Assembly (NCBI GenBank): GCA_008107755.1
Contig: VIRH01000141.1
Span: 1-64,000 of the forward strand
Length of the DNA stretch: 64,000 nucleotides
From: Rhodobacterales bacterium
GTDB taxonomy: Bacteria > Pseudomonadota > Alphaproteobacteria > Rhizobiales > Stappiaceae
Direction of reading: 5' to 3'
The position numbers and the translations under genes are program-made. Under the pieces are notes generated by a model, which worked only from the letters and a program-made list of their open reading frames with translations, had not been told where the DNA came from and did no database searches. Of this stretch, positions 1-9,075 are shown piece by piece; positions within the stretch are counted from its first letter, which is position 1, and each line of letters starts with the position of its first letter.

Positions 1-32
1 CCCAGAGGCGTCGTTCGGGCATTCTTGTGTGG

Positions 33-106
33 GTTGTTCATCCTTGAAACCTTCCGGTGAATGTTTGGTCGCAAACACCTTCAGGCTTTCAAACAGGATG
101 AACAAC
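33..106. repeat. Long inverted repeat with nested dyads, downstream of qhpR
   Basis: A perfect 12-bp inverted repeat (GTTGTTCATCCT at 33-44, its complement at 95-106) encloses 50 bases. Inside it a second imperfect dyad can form (TGAAAcC / GGcTTTCA arms, and a GGTG..TGTTT / AAACA.CC arm closing on GGTCGC). It lies just past the end of the AraC-type gene. It has no T-tract, so it is more likely a mobile palindromic repeat or a transcript-stabilising structure than a simple terminator. No gene was seen in bases 1-123. Confidence 0.6.
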
Positions 107-123
107 CTTCTCAGAACTCACAC

Positions 124-1146
124 CTAGATCTTCAAACGCACGAATGTCTGCCGATACTGTTTCGGCGTCATGCCGGTGCGGCGCTTGAAGGCACGCTCGA
201 AAGCCGTCTGATCGGAATAATCCAGTTCGCAGGCGATCTGTGCGAGCGAGTGCGGCGTGTCGATCAGCGCATGCCGGGCGACGCGGTAGCGACAATCCTC
301 AAGAAGGATCGAGAAGCGGACGCCTTCGTCTCCGAGATGCCTGTGCAGGCTGCGCCGCGACAGGCCAAGCCGCCGGGCGATACTTTCCTGATCGGCCTCG
401 CCCGTACCCAGGCCTTCGAAGATCGCACTCCGGGTTCGCTCGACCAGCGACCTCCCGCGCGTCCGGCTGATCAATTCGCGGCTGAGACATTCCAGCGCGC
501 GGCGGTGCCTGTCGGTGTCGTCCCGCGGCAAGGGCGCATTGAGCACGCTTGCGGGAAAGCTCAGCGCGTTTGTCTCGCATTCATACACGCAGAAGGCTCC
601 GCCGACCTCGCTCCAACTCGCAACGGAGCGTAGCGGGCTGTGCTCGAAACAGATGAGATCCGGGTTCCACGCCTCTCCGGCGCCCCGGCGGATCAACTGG
701 GTCAGTACCGAAAGCGTGAACTCGGCGTCCTGCCGGCGCGGCCAGATATCCGGATTGACGATCCTGTATGTCAGGGTCGCGACCCCGTCCTCGACGGTCA
801 GCTGCAGGTCGGTCTCGCTCTGCACGAACTTGATGAATCGCTCAAAGGTGCGCAGCGCCGAGCCGACTGTGGAAGCCGTCACCAGCGCGTCGCCGAGTTC
901 GCCGAGATCGCGCAGCTGCAGATGCGGCCCGGACTGCCAGCCGAGACCTGGCCGCCCGAGGACGTTCGCACCATGTTCGTAAATTTCGACGAAGGACCTC
1001 AAGGGTATCTCGAATTCCCTGTCCTGCCATGCGGACAGGGGAACGCCGCTTTGACGTCCAAGAGCAGCGGCCTCCAGAGCCGTACCGGTCAGGAGGCTTT
1101 GCAGCCCGAACAGTGCGCCGGAGATGATGGTAGCACCCTTGGGCAT
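124..1146 (-). CDS. qhpR: AraC-family regulator of the amine dehydrogenase locus (QhpR-like)
   Basis: The product is a 340-residue transcription activator. The N-terminal about 220 residues resemble the arabinose-binding-type ligand domain of the AraC/OruR group. The C-terminal about 100 residues form a double helix-turn-helix, with RRLGLSRRSLHRHLGDEG as the first recognition region and a conserved ending, DQTAFERAFKRRTGMTPKQYR. I chose the ATG at 1146 because GAGG lies 8 bases upstream; a TTG 33 bases further up has no better site. The gene is divergent from qhpG across a 240-bp shared promoter region. In bacteria with QHNDH, an AraC-type protein (QhpR) switches on the qhp operon in response to primary amines. 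The family is clear from sequence; the QhpR role is inferred from position. Confidence 0.85.
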   Translation of the reverse strand: MPKGATIISGALFGLQSLLTGTALEAAALGRQSGVPLSAWQDREFEIPLRSFVEIYEHGANVLGRPGLGWQSGPHLQLRDLGELGDALVTASTVGSALRTFERFIKFVQSETDLQLTVEDGVATLTYRIVNPDIWPRRQDAEFTLSVLTQLIRRGAGEAWNPDLICFEHSPLRSVASWSEVGGAFCVYECETNALSFPASVLNAPLPRDDTDRHRRALECLSRELISRTRGRSLVERTRSAIFEGLGTGEADQESIARRLGLSRRSLHRHLGDEGVRFSILLEDCRYRVARHALIDTPHSLAQIACELDYSDQTAFERAFKRRTGMTPKQYRQTFVRLKI

Positions 1147-1387
1147 GACCAACGCCTCGTCTCGATGGTTCCCTCGCAACAGCCCGATTGAGACTTCACC
1201 TGACCGTAGGGGAAACTACAGCAAATAATACGGTCTGCCGCAATCGGCGACGGCCGTTTTTTGGCCCTGTCAGACTATTTGGCCGAAATTGTCGAGAATA
1301 CTCAGGAACACCTTCGTCTTAATGGACGGCACAGAGAGATCCGTTGCCGCACCGTGAAAACACGGGCGGGCGGACGAGGGAGCAGTT

Positions 1388-2737
1388 TTGGTAACCAGCT
1401 ACGATGTGGCCGTGGCCGGTGGTGGACCCGCCGGCGCTTTCGCGGCGCTTGAACTGACGCGTGCCGGCCTGACTACGGTCCTCATCGACCCCGGCACCGC
1501 TCGCCCCCGACTGGAGGGGCTCGGCGAACGCGTTGCGCATCTGCTCGCCCGCAAGGGTCTTGACGACGTTCGCGCCACCGCCAGCGCCCCCGTCTATCGG
1601 TCCGTTTCCTGGGCCGGACTGCAGGACAGCCGAAACGGCGAACGCCTCGTCCCTCGTGCAGACTTCGATGAAGCCCTTCGCCGGGCCGCCGAGGCTGCCG
1701 GCACCACCATTATTCGCTCCCGCGTCAATCGCTACGAGATGGGCCGTCCGGACACGGGCGTCACGCTCAAGCTTGCCGATGGCGGCACCGCAAAAGCCCG
1801 CCTGCTCGTCGATGCACGCGGCCGGGGGGCACACGCGCGCGGCCGGCTGAAGGGCCCGCAGACGCTTGCGATTGCCGGCCTGATCTCACCTAACGCCAAT
1901 CGCAACCGGACACATGTCGAGGCGACCCCGGAGGGCTGGCTCTGGTGCGCGGAAGCAGAAGGTTTCGGTCGGTGGCTTCAGATCTGTGTGGACGCGGACA
2001 GCCTGGAAGGCGCGGGCGATGGCGCTTTGGAGGGCCGCATGCGGAGCTTCCTTGGACAATCTGCGTTGAAAACCCGGTTCGCTGACACGAGCTTTTCGAG
2101 CGACCTGCATGCCCGCGCTGCCGGGCTTGTCCTCTCGGCGCCGGACCTTTCCGGTCCTGTGATACCGATCGGAGACGCCGCGGTCGCGCTCGACCCGCTG
2201 TCCGGGCACGGCATCTTCTGGGCCATCTCCTCGGCCCTTTCCTGCGTCCCGATGGCTCTGACGATTCTGGACGATCCCGACCAGGGGGCCGACCTCGCCG
2301 CCCGCATCTTCCGGGCCCGCGTCGTCCAGACCTTCTGGCGGCAGGCGCGGGTCGGGCGGGATTTTTATCGTCTCGAGAACCGTTTCGCGAAAGCCCCGTT
2401 CTGGGCAAGACGCCGCGGCTGGCCGGACGACAGGACCGCTCATCCGCATGCAGACGCCCCTTCCCTCGCACGCCGTGTGGTCGTCGAGAACAACCGGCTG
2501 CGCGAGCGGGATGTGCTGATCACCCCCGACCATCCGGACGGCATCGCCTTCGTTGCCGGCATCCCCGTCTCTGATCTGACGGACCTCTTTCACGCAGATG
2601 TTCCGGGCCCTTTCCAGACCGCATCCACGTCTCCTGCCTTGTCGGCGGCAGTCCGCTGGCTGGAGAGCCAGGGCGTCATCAACGGCCCATCCGGCCCAAC
2701 CCGAAAGACACGATCCAGTATGAGGGAAACAGCATGA
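1388..2737 (+). CDS. qhpG: Flavin-dependent monooxygenase for tryptophylquinone formation (QhpG)
   Basis: This is a 449-residue FAD-dependent oxidoreductase of the tryptophan-halogenase/PHBH-like fold. The N terminus carries the dinucleotide-binding motif AGGGPAGAFAALELTRAG (residues about 9-26). A second flavin motif, PIGDAAVALDPLSGHG, lies near residue 260. The start is a TTG with GGGAG 5 bases upstream; no in-frame ATG fits. In characterised qhp systems QhpG adds two hydroxyls to the tryptophan of the crosslinked QhpC peptide, a step towards cysteine tryptophylquinone. Here its stop overlaps the qhpA start by four bases (ATGA), so the two are co-translated. The identification rests on fold motifs and the surrounding complete qhp set. 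Confidence 0.85.
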   Translation: MVTSYDVAVAGGGPAGAFAALELTRAGLTTVLIDPGTARPRLEGLGERVAHLLARKGLDDVRATASAPVYRSVSWAGLQDSRNGERLVPRADFDEALRRAAEAAGTTIIRSRVNRYEMGRPDTGVTLKLADGGTAKARLLVDARGRGAHARGRLKGPQTLAIAGLISPNANRNRTHVEATPEGWLWCAEAEGFGRWLQICVDADSLEGAGDGALEGRMRSFLGQSALKTRFADTSFSSDLHARAAGLVLSAPDLSGPVIPIGDAAVALDPLSGHGIFWAISSALSCVPMALTILDDPDQGADLAARIFRARVVQTFWRQARVGRDFYRLENRFAKAPFWARRRGWPDDRTAHPHADAPSLARRVVVENNRLRERDVLITPDHPDGIAFVAGIPVSDLTDLFHADVPGPFQTASTSPALSAAVRWLESQGVINGPSGPTRKTRSSMRETA

Positions 2738-4299
2738 TCAGACGATTGCGAAAGAGGCATGTCGTCGGCCTCGCCGGCGTGCTTCTCTTGACACCCGCTG
2801 CAGGCTTCGCCCAGGATGGCCCGGCCCTGCTTGATCAGACGTGCGGCGGTTGCCATGCGGCAGATGAGAGCGGCGCGCTCAGCCGCATCAAGGGGCAGCG
2901 CAAGACGCCTGAAGGTTGGCTCATGACCATCGTGCGCATGCGCCTCTTCCACGGGCTGGAGATCGACAACGATGTCCAGAGCCAGCTCGTGCACTACCTC
3001 TCCGACACCCAGGGCCTCGCACCCAGCGAAGCCGAAGGATACCGCTACGTCCTGGAACGCGATCCCGCGGTCGTGGAGACGATCGAGGCTCCGCTCGGTG
3101 AGATGTGCTCGCGCTGTCATTCCGGCGCCCGCTTCGCGCTGCAGCGGCGCACGCCGGAAGAATGGGACCTGCATATCGACTTCCATGTCGGCCAGTGGCC
3201 AACCCTTGAATATCAGGCCCTTGGCCGCGACCGCGAGTGGCTGAAGATCGCTCGCGAGGAAATCGTGCCGCTGCTTTCGGAAAAATTCCCCTTCGAGAGC
3301 AAAGCCTGGTCTGACTGGCAGAATGCCGAGAAGACGGCGCCCACCGGCACCTGGGTCTTCACCACACGCCTTCCGGAAAAAGGCGAGACCTACGGCACCC
3401 TGGATGTCTCCGGCGACAGCCAGCCATACTCGGTCACGGGCAAGCTCATGACCTCATCCGGCGAAGCGATGGATATCTCCGGCAAGCTGAATGTCTACAC
3501 CGGCTATGAATGGCGGGCGAACCTCGACATCGGCGGGACGACCTATCGTCAGATCCTGGAGATTTCCGAAGACGGCTCGTCGCTCTCCGGCCGTCAGTTC
3601 CTTCATGCCGAAGACAGCCTCGGCGGCCCCTTCAAGGCGGCCAGGGCGGGCGGAGAACCGGCCATCGTCGGCGTCGTTCCCTCGACACTGCCGGCCGGCA
3701 GAGACGCAACCGTCCAGGTTGTCGGAACAGGTCTTGGAGAGATGAACCTTTCCGGTGCTCTCGAAACATCAGGAGGCAGCGCCAATGACTACGGCGCCTC
3801 CATCGATGTCACGGCAGAGGCCGGCACCGACGGCATGGTGACAATCACGTCAGGAGACGCAAAAGCCGAAGACGGTCTTGCGGTCTACAGTTCCATAGAC
3901 AGTCTCAAGGTCGAGCCGGACTTCGCGGTGGCCCGCGTTGGCGGCGGCGGCGGGTCCGCCGGCAAGATGCCTGCCCAATTCGACGCAATCGGATACTGGA
4001 ACGGCCCAGACGGTGAGGCCGGCACCGAAGACGATATCCGTATCGGGATCATTCCTGCGACATGGTCGCTCGCTCCGTTCAACGAGGAAGCCGAACATCT
4101 GAAGGACGTCGAATACGCCGGCGAGATGGTCGACACGCTCGGCATCTTCATGCCGGCCGTCGCCGGACCCAATCCGGAACGTCCCTTCTCAACCAACAAC
4201 GCGGGCAACCTGAAGGTTGTTGCGACCAGCGGCGAGGCGACCGGCGAAGGTCAGCTCATCGTCACGGTCCAGCGCTGGAACGATCCCCCGATCCGCTAA
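2734..4299 (+). CDS. qhpA: Quinohemoprotein amine dehydrogenase alpha subunit (di-heme cytochrome c)
   Basis: This is the 521-residue precursor of the large QHNDH subunit, which takes electrons from the quinone cofactor of the gamma subunit and passes them to soluble cytochromes or cupredoxins in the periplasm. A Sec signal peptide (about residues 1-26, ending AAGFA) precedes two c-type heme motifs, CGGCH at 37-41 and CSRCH at 125-129. The C-terminal two thirds is rich in beta structure, matching the Ig-like domains known for this subunit. It overlaps qhpG by 4 bases and is followed 8 bases later by qhpD. Length and heme spacing fit the family. Confidence 0.93.
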   Translation: MIRRLRKRHVVGLAGVLLLTPAAGFAQDGPALLDQTCGGCHAADESGALSRIKGQRKTPEGWLMTIVRMRLFHGLEIDNDVQSQLVHYLSDTQGLAPSEAEGYRYVLERDPAVVETIEAPLGEMCSRCHSGARFALQRRTPEEWDLHIDFHVGQWPTLEYQALGRDREWLKIAREEIVPLLSEKFPFESKAWSDWQNAEKTAPTGTWVFTTRLPEKGETYGTLDVSGDSQPYSVTGKLMTSSGEAMDISGKLNVYTGYEWRANLDIGGTTYRQILEISEDGSSLSGRQFLHAEDSLGGPFKAARAGGEPAIVGVVPSTLPAGRDATVQVVGTGLGEMNLSGALETSGGSANDYGASIDVTAEAGTDGMVTITSGDAKAEDGLAVYSSIDSLKVEPDFAVARVGGGGGSAGKMPAQFDAIGYWNGPDGEAGTEDDIRIGIIPATWSLAPFNEEAEHLKDVEYAGEMVDTLGIFMPAVAGPNPERPFSTNNAGNLKVVATSGEATGEGQLIVTVQRWNDPPIR

Positions 4300-4307
4300 C
4301 GAGGTAC

Positions 4308-5750
4308 ATGAATATGGGATATCTCTTCTTTCAGCCGCAGAATGCGCACAGGGTCGAAGTGGATGGACGGCAACTGCTGTTCCACGTTCCAACGACGTCC
4401 CTTTTCGAGATCGATCGCCTCGACAGCGACGTGATCGATCTATTCGCGGACCGCACCAAGGTCAGCGAAACGGACGTGCGTGAGCGCTTTCAGGGGCGCG
4501 TCGAACCGGACCTCGTGACGGAACGTCTCCGCTCTCTGCTCGACCTCGACATCATCACCGACGGCCGCCCATCACGGGCGGAACGTCCGCCGATCCACAT
4601 CAGGAACTTTCCGCTGACGACCATTGTCCTCAACGTCAACACGGGCTGCAACCTCTCCTGTACCTATTGTTACAAGGAAGATCTGGACACGCCGTCGAAA
4701 GGCCGTCGCATGGCCTTCGAGACGGCGAAACGCTCGATCGAACTGTTGCTGGAAGAAAGTCCGGAGCGCGACAGCTACAACGTCGTCTTCTTCGGCGGCG
4801 AGCCGCTCAGCAATCTCGCGCTCATCAAGGAGGTGGTCGCCTATGCTGAGGAGCGCTTCGGCGCACTCGGCAAGCGGGTCGACTTCACGCTCACCACCAA
4901 CGCGACGCTGCTGACGGAGCAGATCGTCGACTGGCTGAACGCCCACCGCTTCGGCCTGACGGTTTCAATGGATGGACCCAAGGCGCTGCACGACCGAAAC
5001 CGCAAGACCGTCGGCGGCAAGGGCACCTATGAGGTCGTCGCCTCAAAGACGAAGATGCTTCTGGAGCGCTACACCTCCCGCCCGGTCGGCGGGCGGGTGA
5101 CACTGACCCATGGCGTGACGGCGGTCTACGAGATCTGGGATCACCTGAAGAATGAAATCGGCTTTCATGAAGTCGGCTTCTCGCCGGTGACCTCCGGTCC
5201 GGTCGCCCCCTTCAATCTGACCGGTGACGAACTCTCCGCCGTTTTCGAGGACATGAAGCGCCTCGGCCGGCACTACCGCGATGAAGCATTGAAGGGCCGG
5301 AACATCGGGTTCTCCAACATGCATCAGTTGATGAACGATCTCTACGAGGGGCGTTCCAAGGCCCTGCCCTGCGGCGCCGGCATCGGAATGCTGGCGGTCG
5401 ATCACGAGGGCGGGCTGAACCTCTGCCACCGGTTCACCGGGTCCGACATGGAGACCTTCGGATCCATCGAGTCCGGTATCGAGAAACAGAAACTCGCCCG
5501 CTTCATCGAGGACCGGGCGGACCGGACGGACAAGGGCTGCTCGACCTGCCGCATCCGCAACATCTGCGCCGGCGGCTGCTACCACGAGAGCTACGCCCAT
5601 TTCTCCGACCCGATGAAGCCCACCTACCACTACTGCGACCTCATGCGCGACTGGGTCGATTTCGGCATTTGCGTCTACGGCGAGCTGATCGCCGGCGCAC
5701 CGGCCTTCTTTTCGGATCACATCATGCCTCGGAGGGCATACGGCAAATGA
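4308..5750 (+). CDS. qhpD: Radical SAM/SPASM peptide crosslinking enzyme QhpD
   Basis: This 480-residue cytoplasmic radical SAM protein forms the three Cys-to-Asp/Glu thioether bonds in QhpC before export. The 4Fe-4S motif CNLSCTYC is at residues 114-121 (CxxxCxxC), followed by a GGEP-type motif (FFGGEPLSN). The C-terminal SPASM region has the cysteine cluster CHRF ... CSTCRIRNICAGGCYHESY, expected to hold auxiliary clusters. The start at 4308 has GAGG five bases before the ATG; an in-frame open stretch further upstream lies inside qhpA and is not used. Its last codon overlaps the ATG of qhpC, its substrate, coupling enzyme and peptide synthesis. Confidence 0.95.
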   Translation: MNMGYLFFQPQNAHRVEVDGRQLLFHVPTTSLFEIDRLDSDVIDLFADRTKVSETDVRERFQGRVEPDLVTERLRSLLDLDIITDGRPSRAERPPIHIRNFPLTTIVLNVNTGCNLSCTYCYKEDLDTPSKGRRMAFETAKRSIELLLEESPERDSYNVVFFGGEPLSNLALIKEVVAYAEERFGALGKRVDFTLTTNATLLTEQIVDWLNAHRFGLTVSMDGPKALHDRNRKTVGGKGTYEVVASKTKMLLERYTSRPVGGRVTLTHGVTAVYEIWDHLKNEIGFHEVGFSPVTSGPVAPFNLTGDELSAVFEDMKRLGRHYRDEALKGRNIGFSNMHQLMNDLYEGRSKALPCGAGIGMLAVDHEGGLNLCHRFTGSDMETFGSIESGIEKQKLARFIEDRADRTDKGCSTCRIRNICAGGCYHESYAHFSDPMKPTYHYCDLMRDWVDFGICVYGELIAGAPAFFSDHIMPRRAYGK

Positions 5751-6079
5751 GACACTTGAAACCCCTCAACCAGAAGGCCGACCAGGTCGTCAGGGCGGTC
5801 GAAACGGACAACATGGACGAGGTCCGGGCGATGCAGACAGTGGTCACCGGCTGCACCTCCACTCTGGACCCGGGCTGGGAAGTCGACCCGTTCGGCGGGG
5901 TCGCGGCCCTCTGCCAGCCGATGGAAGCGGATCTCTACGGCTGCTCGGACCCATGCTGGTGGCCCGCTCAGGTGCCCGACACCATCAATTCCTACAAGGA
6001 CTGGAACGCGGATGCGGACAACGCCGGCAAGGACTGGCGGTCCCTCGGCACGGTGTTCCCGTCCGACAGCGAAACCTGA
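5747..6079 (+). CDS. qhpC: Quinohemoprotein amine dehydrogenase gamma subunit precursor (CTQ peptide)
   Basis: This 110-residue precursor becomes the catalytic gamma subunit carrying cysteine tryptophylquinone (CTQ). The first about 28 residues form a charged leader recognised during maturation and removed later. With an offset of 29 from mature numbering, every modified residue of the family is in place: thioether pairs C36-E45, C56-D62 and C70-D78, and the CTQ pair C66-W72 (in YGCSDPCWWPAQVPD). There is no Sec signal, consistent with export by the dedicated ABC exporter QhpF after modification. The start overlaps the qhpD stop (ATGA); a longer in-frame start inside qhpD is unlikely because it would break the family leader length. 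Confidence 0.96.
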   Translation: MRHLKPLNQKADQVVRAVETDNMDEVRAMQTVVTGCTSTLDPGWEVDPFGGVAALCQPMEADLYGCSDPCWWPAQVPDTINSYKDWNADADNAGKDWRSLGTVFPSDSET

Positions 6080-6099
6080 TACCAGGCAAGGAGACATTC

Positions 6100-7188
6100 A
6101 TGCGAAATCTGATCGCAGCCTCGGCCGCCCTGTGCATCGGGCTATCCGCCCTGCCGGCGCTCGCCAAGGACCACATCGTCGCGGTCGCCAAACCCGACCG
6201 GCTCTATGTCATCGATGCGGCCGCACGGTCCGTGGAGACCGACTGCAAGCTCGACTTCAACCTGATCCCCGGTGTCATCGCCATGTCACCGGACAACAAG
6301 ATCGCCTATATCCTCGGCAATCACTGGGAAGACGTTTTCGGCGTCGAACTGGCCACCTGCGAAACCGTCTTTTCGGCACATCAGTCGGAAGGCGACATAA
6401 GGCGCAAGACCATCGCGTCGCTTGCGGTCTCCAAGGACGGCACGGAAGTCTACACAATCCGCAATCCGGTCAAACTCCTGGCTGACCGGTTTGAGGTGAT
6501 GGAACCGGAACTGGCGGTCTACGACACCGGTGCGGGCCTCGATGCCGAGCCCGTGCGCAGCTTCCCCGCCCCGCGCAGGATGACGGTCATGGCGACGGGC
6601 CGCGACGGCATGCTTTATGCGGCCGGCCACGATATCTATGCCTTCGATCCGCAGACCGGTGAGAAAACCGTCAAGATCGCCAACAAGTCCTGGGACCGGC
6701 CCACCTATTCCGGACCGGACGTCCTTGCCTTCTGGCCGATCGGCACACAGGCCGACGAATTCATGCTGATGTATACGGCAGCAAAATTCACCGACGAGAC
6801 GCAAAGCGAAATCGCGGACTTTGTCTGGGGCTATCAAGCGGTCGATCTGACCACGGGCGAAACCGAGATCGCGGATTTCGCCAGCCTGGAAGTGATCATG
6901 TTCTCGGGCGTTCGCGACCCGAATGACAAGACCAAGCTCTACGGCGTCTATACGCAGCTGTCCAAACATGACCTGGAGAAGAAAGAGCTGATCAAGCGGG
7001 TCGACCTCCCGCACACCTACTACTGCATCAACATTTCGTCCGACGGCAAGGAAATCTATGTCGGTGGCACCAATGACGACATTGGCGTCTACGATACGGA
7101 AACGCTGGAGCGTATCGGCGAAATCATGCTGCCCTCCGGCGGAGACATGGCCGCCAGTACAATGCATGTGATCAGCACGGGAAGCTAG
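6100..7188 (+). CDS. qhpB: Quinohemoprotein amine dehydrogenase beta subunit
   Basis: This is a 362-residue periplasmic subunit. A Sec signal peptide (MRNLIAASAALCIGLSALPALA) is followed by a repetitive beta-rich sequence with YVGG/YDTET-type strands, as expected for the seven-bladed propeller that, with QhpC, forms the amine-binding pocket. The start at 6100 has AAGGAG 6 bases upstream and leaves 20 bases after qhpC. Two strong hairpins follow the stop (7208-7271) and separate the structural genes from the exporter gene. Confidence 0.93.
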   Translation: MRNLIAASAALCIGLSALPALAKDHIVAVAKPDRLYVIDAAARSVETDCKLDFNLIPGVIAMSPDNKIAYILGNHWEDVFGVELATCETVFSAHQSEGDIRRKTIASLAVSKDGTEVYTIRNPVKLLADRFEVMEPELAVYDTGAGLDAEPVRSFPAPRRMTVMATGRDGMLYAAGHDIYAFDPQTGEKTVKIANKSWDRPTYSGPDVLAFWPIGTQADEFMLMYTAAKFTDETQSEIADFVWGYQAVDLTTGETEIADFASLEVIMFSGVRDPNDKTKLYGVYTQLSKHDLEKKELIKRVDLPHTYYCINISSDGKEIYVGGTNDDIGVYDTETLERIGEIMLPSGGDMAASTMHVISTGS

Positions 7189-7207
7189 GCGACAGGCAAG
7201 TCTGGAA

Positions 7208-7271
7208 GAGGCGGGCTCTCCCGCCTCCTCCAGCTCCCGGGAGTCATCCCCGACCCGATCGGGTCGGGGAT
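7208..7271. repeat. Two adjacent perfect hairpins between qhpB and qhpF
   Basis: The first hairpin has an 8-bp stem, GAGGCGGG (7208-7215) with CCCGCCTC (7220-7227), and a CTCT loop. The second is an uninterrupted 26-bp palindrome (7246-7271) centred on CCGATCGG with arms ATCCCCGACCC/GGGTCGGGGAT. Neither has a T-tract. Such structures often shield an upstream mRNA or dampen read-through, which would keep subunit mRNA more abundant than exporter mRNA. The second may be a genome-wide palindromic repeat. Confidence 0.7.
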
Positions 7272-7320
7272 CCATCGGCTTCCAGATCGAGGCGACTGAG
7301 AACTCGGAGAACTCGCCCGG

Positions 7321-9075
7321 ATGAAGCAGGCACTGCCCTTGACGGGAACAACACGGGCACAGACCGCGCGGCCGCGGCCTTCGCTCTTCCGCGCCCTGTT
7401 GAACCGCTTGTTCGGCGCTCGGGAAGCGGCCTGGCTCGCTCCTCTCCTGCGCGGCTACGGACGCCCGCTTGCAGCGCTTTTTGCTCTCTCGCTGGCAGCT
7501 GCCGGAATGGCCCTGGTGCCACCCTATCTGACCAAGCTTGTCATCGACGCCGGTCTGATGGCAGGCGACAAGCAGGCGCTGGTGTTTTACGTCGCCATCC
7601 TCTTTGCCGTCGGGCTTGCCGCACTGGCTCTGGGGGCTGTCAATTCGCTTTTGCATCTGCGCTTTTCCGCAAGACTGCTGGCCGACCTCAGGCGCGCGGC
7701 GGTGGCGCAGGTGCTTGCCCAGTCGCCGCGCTGGCAGGCGCGACAGAAAATCGGCGAACTGATGAGCCGTCTTGACGGAGATGCCGGGGAAGTGCAGCAA
7801 TTTGCCTTCGCAGCCTTGGTCACCGGCGGCGGCAGCCTGCTTCGGCTTTGCGGCGGCCTCGTCATGTTGTTCGTCCTTGCCCCGCAACTCGCCCTTCTGG
7901 CGCTTGCCCTGGCGCCGCTTGAACTGTTGTTCTTTGCCCGTGCCCGGCCCGTCACCCATGAAAGGGCAAAGGACGTGCGCTCCGCCCGCGGCCATCTTGC
8001 ATCCGGTATTGCCGAGGCGATTTCCGGACTGTCCTCGCTGCGCGCGCTCAACGCGACCCGCGCGGCAAGCAGCCTGATCGAAACCCGCCAGAGCGGGCTC
8101 GTCGCCGCACTGATGTCTGCACAGGTCTGGAGCGAATTCACACGCTCCGTTCCCATGGTGCTGACGGCGATCCTGCGCGGTGTGGTCTTCCTGGTCGGTG
8201 GACTTGCGGTCATCGACGGCACGATGCCGCTCGGATCACTGATTGCATTTACCGCTTACCTCGGCTTCCTGATTGGCCCGATGCAGTCGCTGATCTCCCT
8301 CTGGCACGGTCAGGCCAGAATGAAGGCGGCCCTGCTGCGTCTCGACGAGATCATGAGCGCGGTGCCGGACGTGCGCGATCCGCAGGCGCCACTTTCCCTC
8401 CCCGGTGGAGGAGGTGCCCTCGTCCTCAGCGGAATAGCCTGTACGCCGGTGCCCGGGCACAGGCTTTTCGAAAACGTCAGCGCCGTCATTCCCGCTGGCA
8501 GCAAGGTTCGGCTTTATGGCCCGTCCGGGATCGGCAAATCCTCTCTCCTCGCCCTTCTGCAACGGCATGACGACCCCGAAACCGGCAGTATTCTGCTTGA
8601 CGGCATCGACCTTCGCCGCCTGGCACTGGACGATATTCGCTCGTCCGTCGCGCTCGTGCCTCAGAAGGGCCACGTCTTCTCCGGGACCGTCGCCGACAAT
8701 CTCCGGCTTGCCAGCCCCGACGCAAGCGAACGCGACATGAGCCGCGCACTGGACCTGGTTGACCTCGGAGAGAGGTTTCTCGGTTTCGGCCTTGAAACCC
8801 GCCTCGGCGAAGGCGGGCTTGAGCTTTCGGGCGGCGAACGCCAACGCCTTTGCCTCGCCCGTGCCCTGCTCCAGCCTTTCCGGATCCTCTTGCTGGACGA
8901 AAGCCTGTCTGAGGTCGATCCGGAACGCGTCGGCCGGATCATGGATGCGCTCGACGCCGCTTACGGATCACGCACCCGCCTTGTCGTCACCCACAGCGAC
9001 AGCGACCGCTACGGCGGTTTCGACATGGAGATTGACCTCCGGGCTTACGTTCCGTCTCGCGAGGTGCCGAAATGA
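7321..9075 (+). CDS. qhpF: ABC exporter for the crosslinked gamma-subunit peptide (QhpF)
   Basis: This is a 584-residue half-transporter: an N-terminal membrane domain (about residues 40-310, six helices, type I exporter fold) fused to an ATPase domain. Walker A is GPSGIGKS (about 400-407), the signature LSGGERQRL lies near 503, and Walker B ends ILLLDESLSEVD with the catalytic Glu kept. In qhp systems this transporter moves the modified QhpC to the periplasm, because QhpC lacks a Sec signal. A homodimer is expected. The gene overlaps qhpE by four bases. The family is certain; the substrate is inferred from the locus. Confidence 0.9.
   Translation: MKQALPLTGTTRAQTARPRPSLFRALLNRLFGAREAAWLAPLLRGYGRPLAALFALSLAAAGMALVPPYLTKLVIDAGLMAGDKQALVFYVAILFAVGLAALALGAVNSLLHLRFSARLLADLRRAAVAQVLAQSPRWQARQKIGELMSRLDGDAGEVQQFAFAALVTGGGSLLRLCGGLVMLFVLAPQLALLALALAPLELLFFARARPVTHERAKDVRSARGHLASGIAEAISGLSSLRALNATRAASSLIETRQSGLVAALMSAQVWSEFTRSVPMVLTAILRGVVFLVGGLAVIDGTMPLGSLIAFTAYLGFLIGPMQSLISLWHGQARMKAALLRLDEIMSAVPDVRDPQAPLSLPGGGGALVLSGIACTPVPGHRLFENVSAVIPAGSKVRLYGPSGIGKSSLLALLQRHDDPETGSILLDGIDLRRLALDDIRSSVALVPQKGHVFSGTVADNLRLASPDASERDMSRALDLVDLGERFLGFGLETRLGEGGLELSGGERQRLCLARALLQPFRILLLDESLSEVDPERVGRIMDALDAAYGSRTRLVVTHSDSDRYGGFDMEIDLRAYVPSREVPK

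Noticed and set aside
61..633. 190-codon frame antisense to qhpR
   Set aside because: It mirrors the strongly supported AraC-type gene on the other strand and has no recognisable domain.
4062..4307. Upstream in-frame extension of qhpD
   Set aside because: It lies inside qhpA in another frame, its sequence is Arg-rich and unlike QhpD, and ATG 4308 has a good ribosome site.
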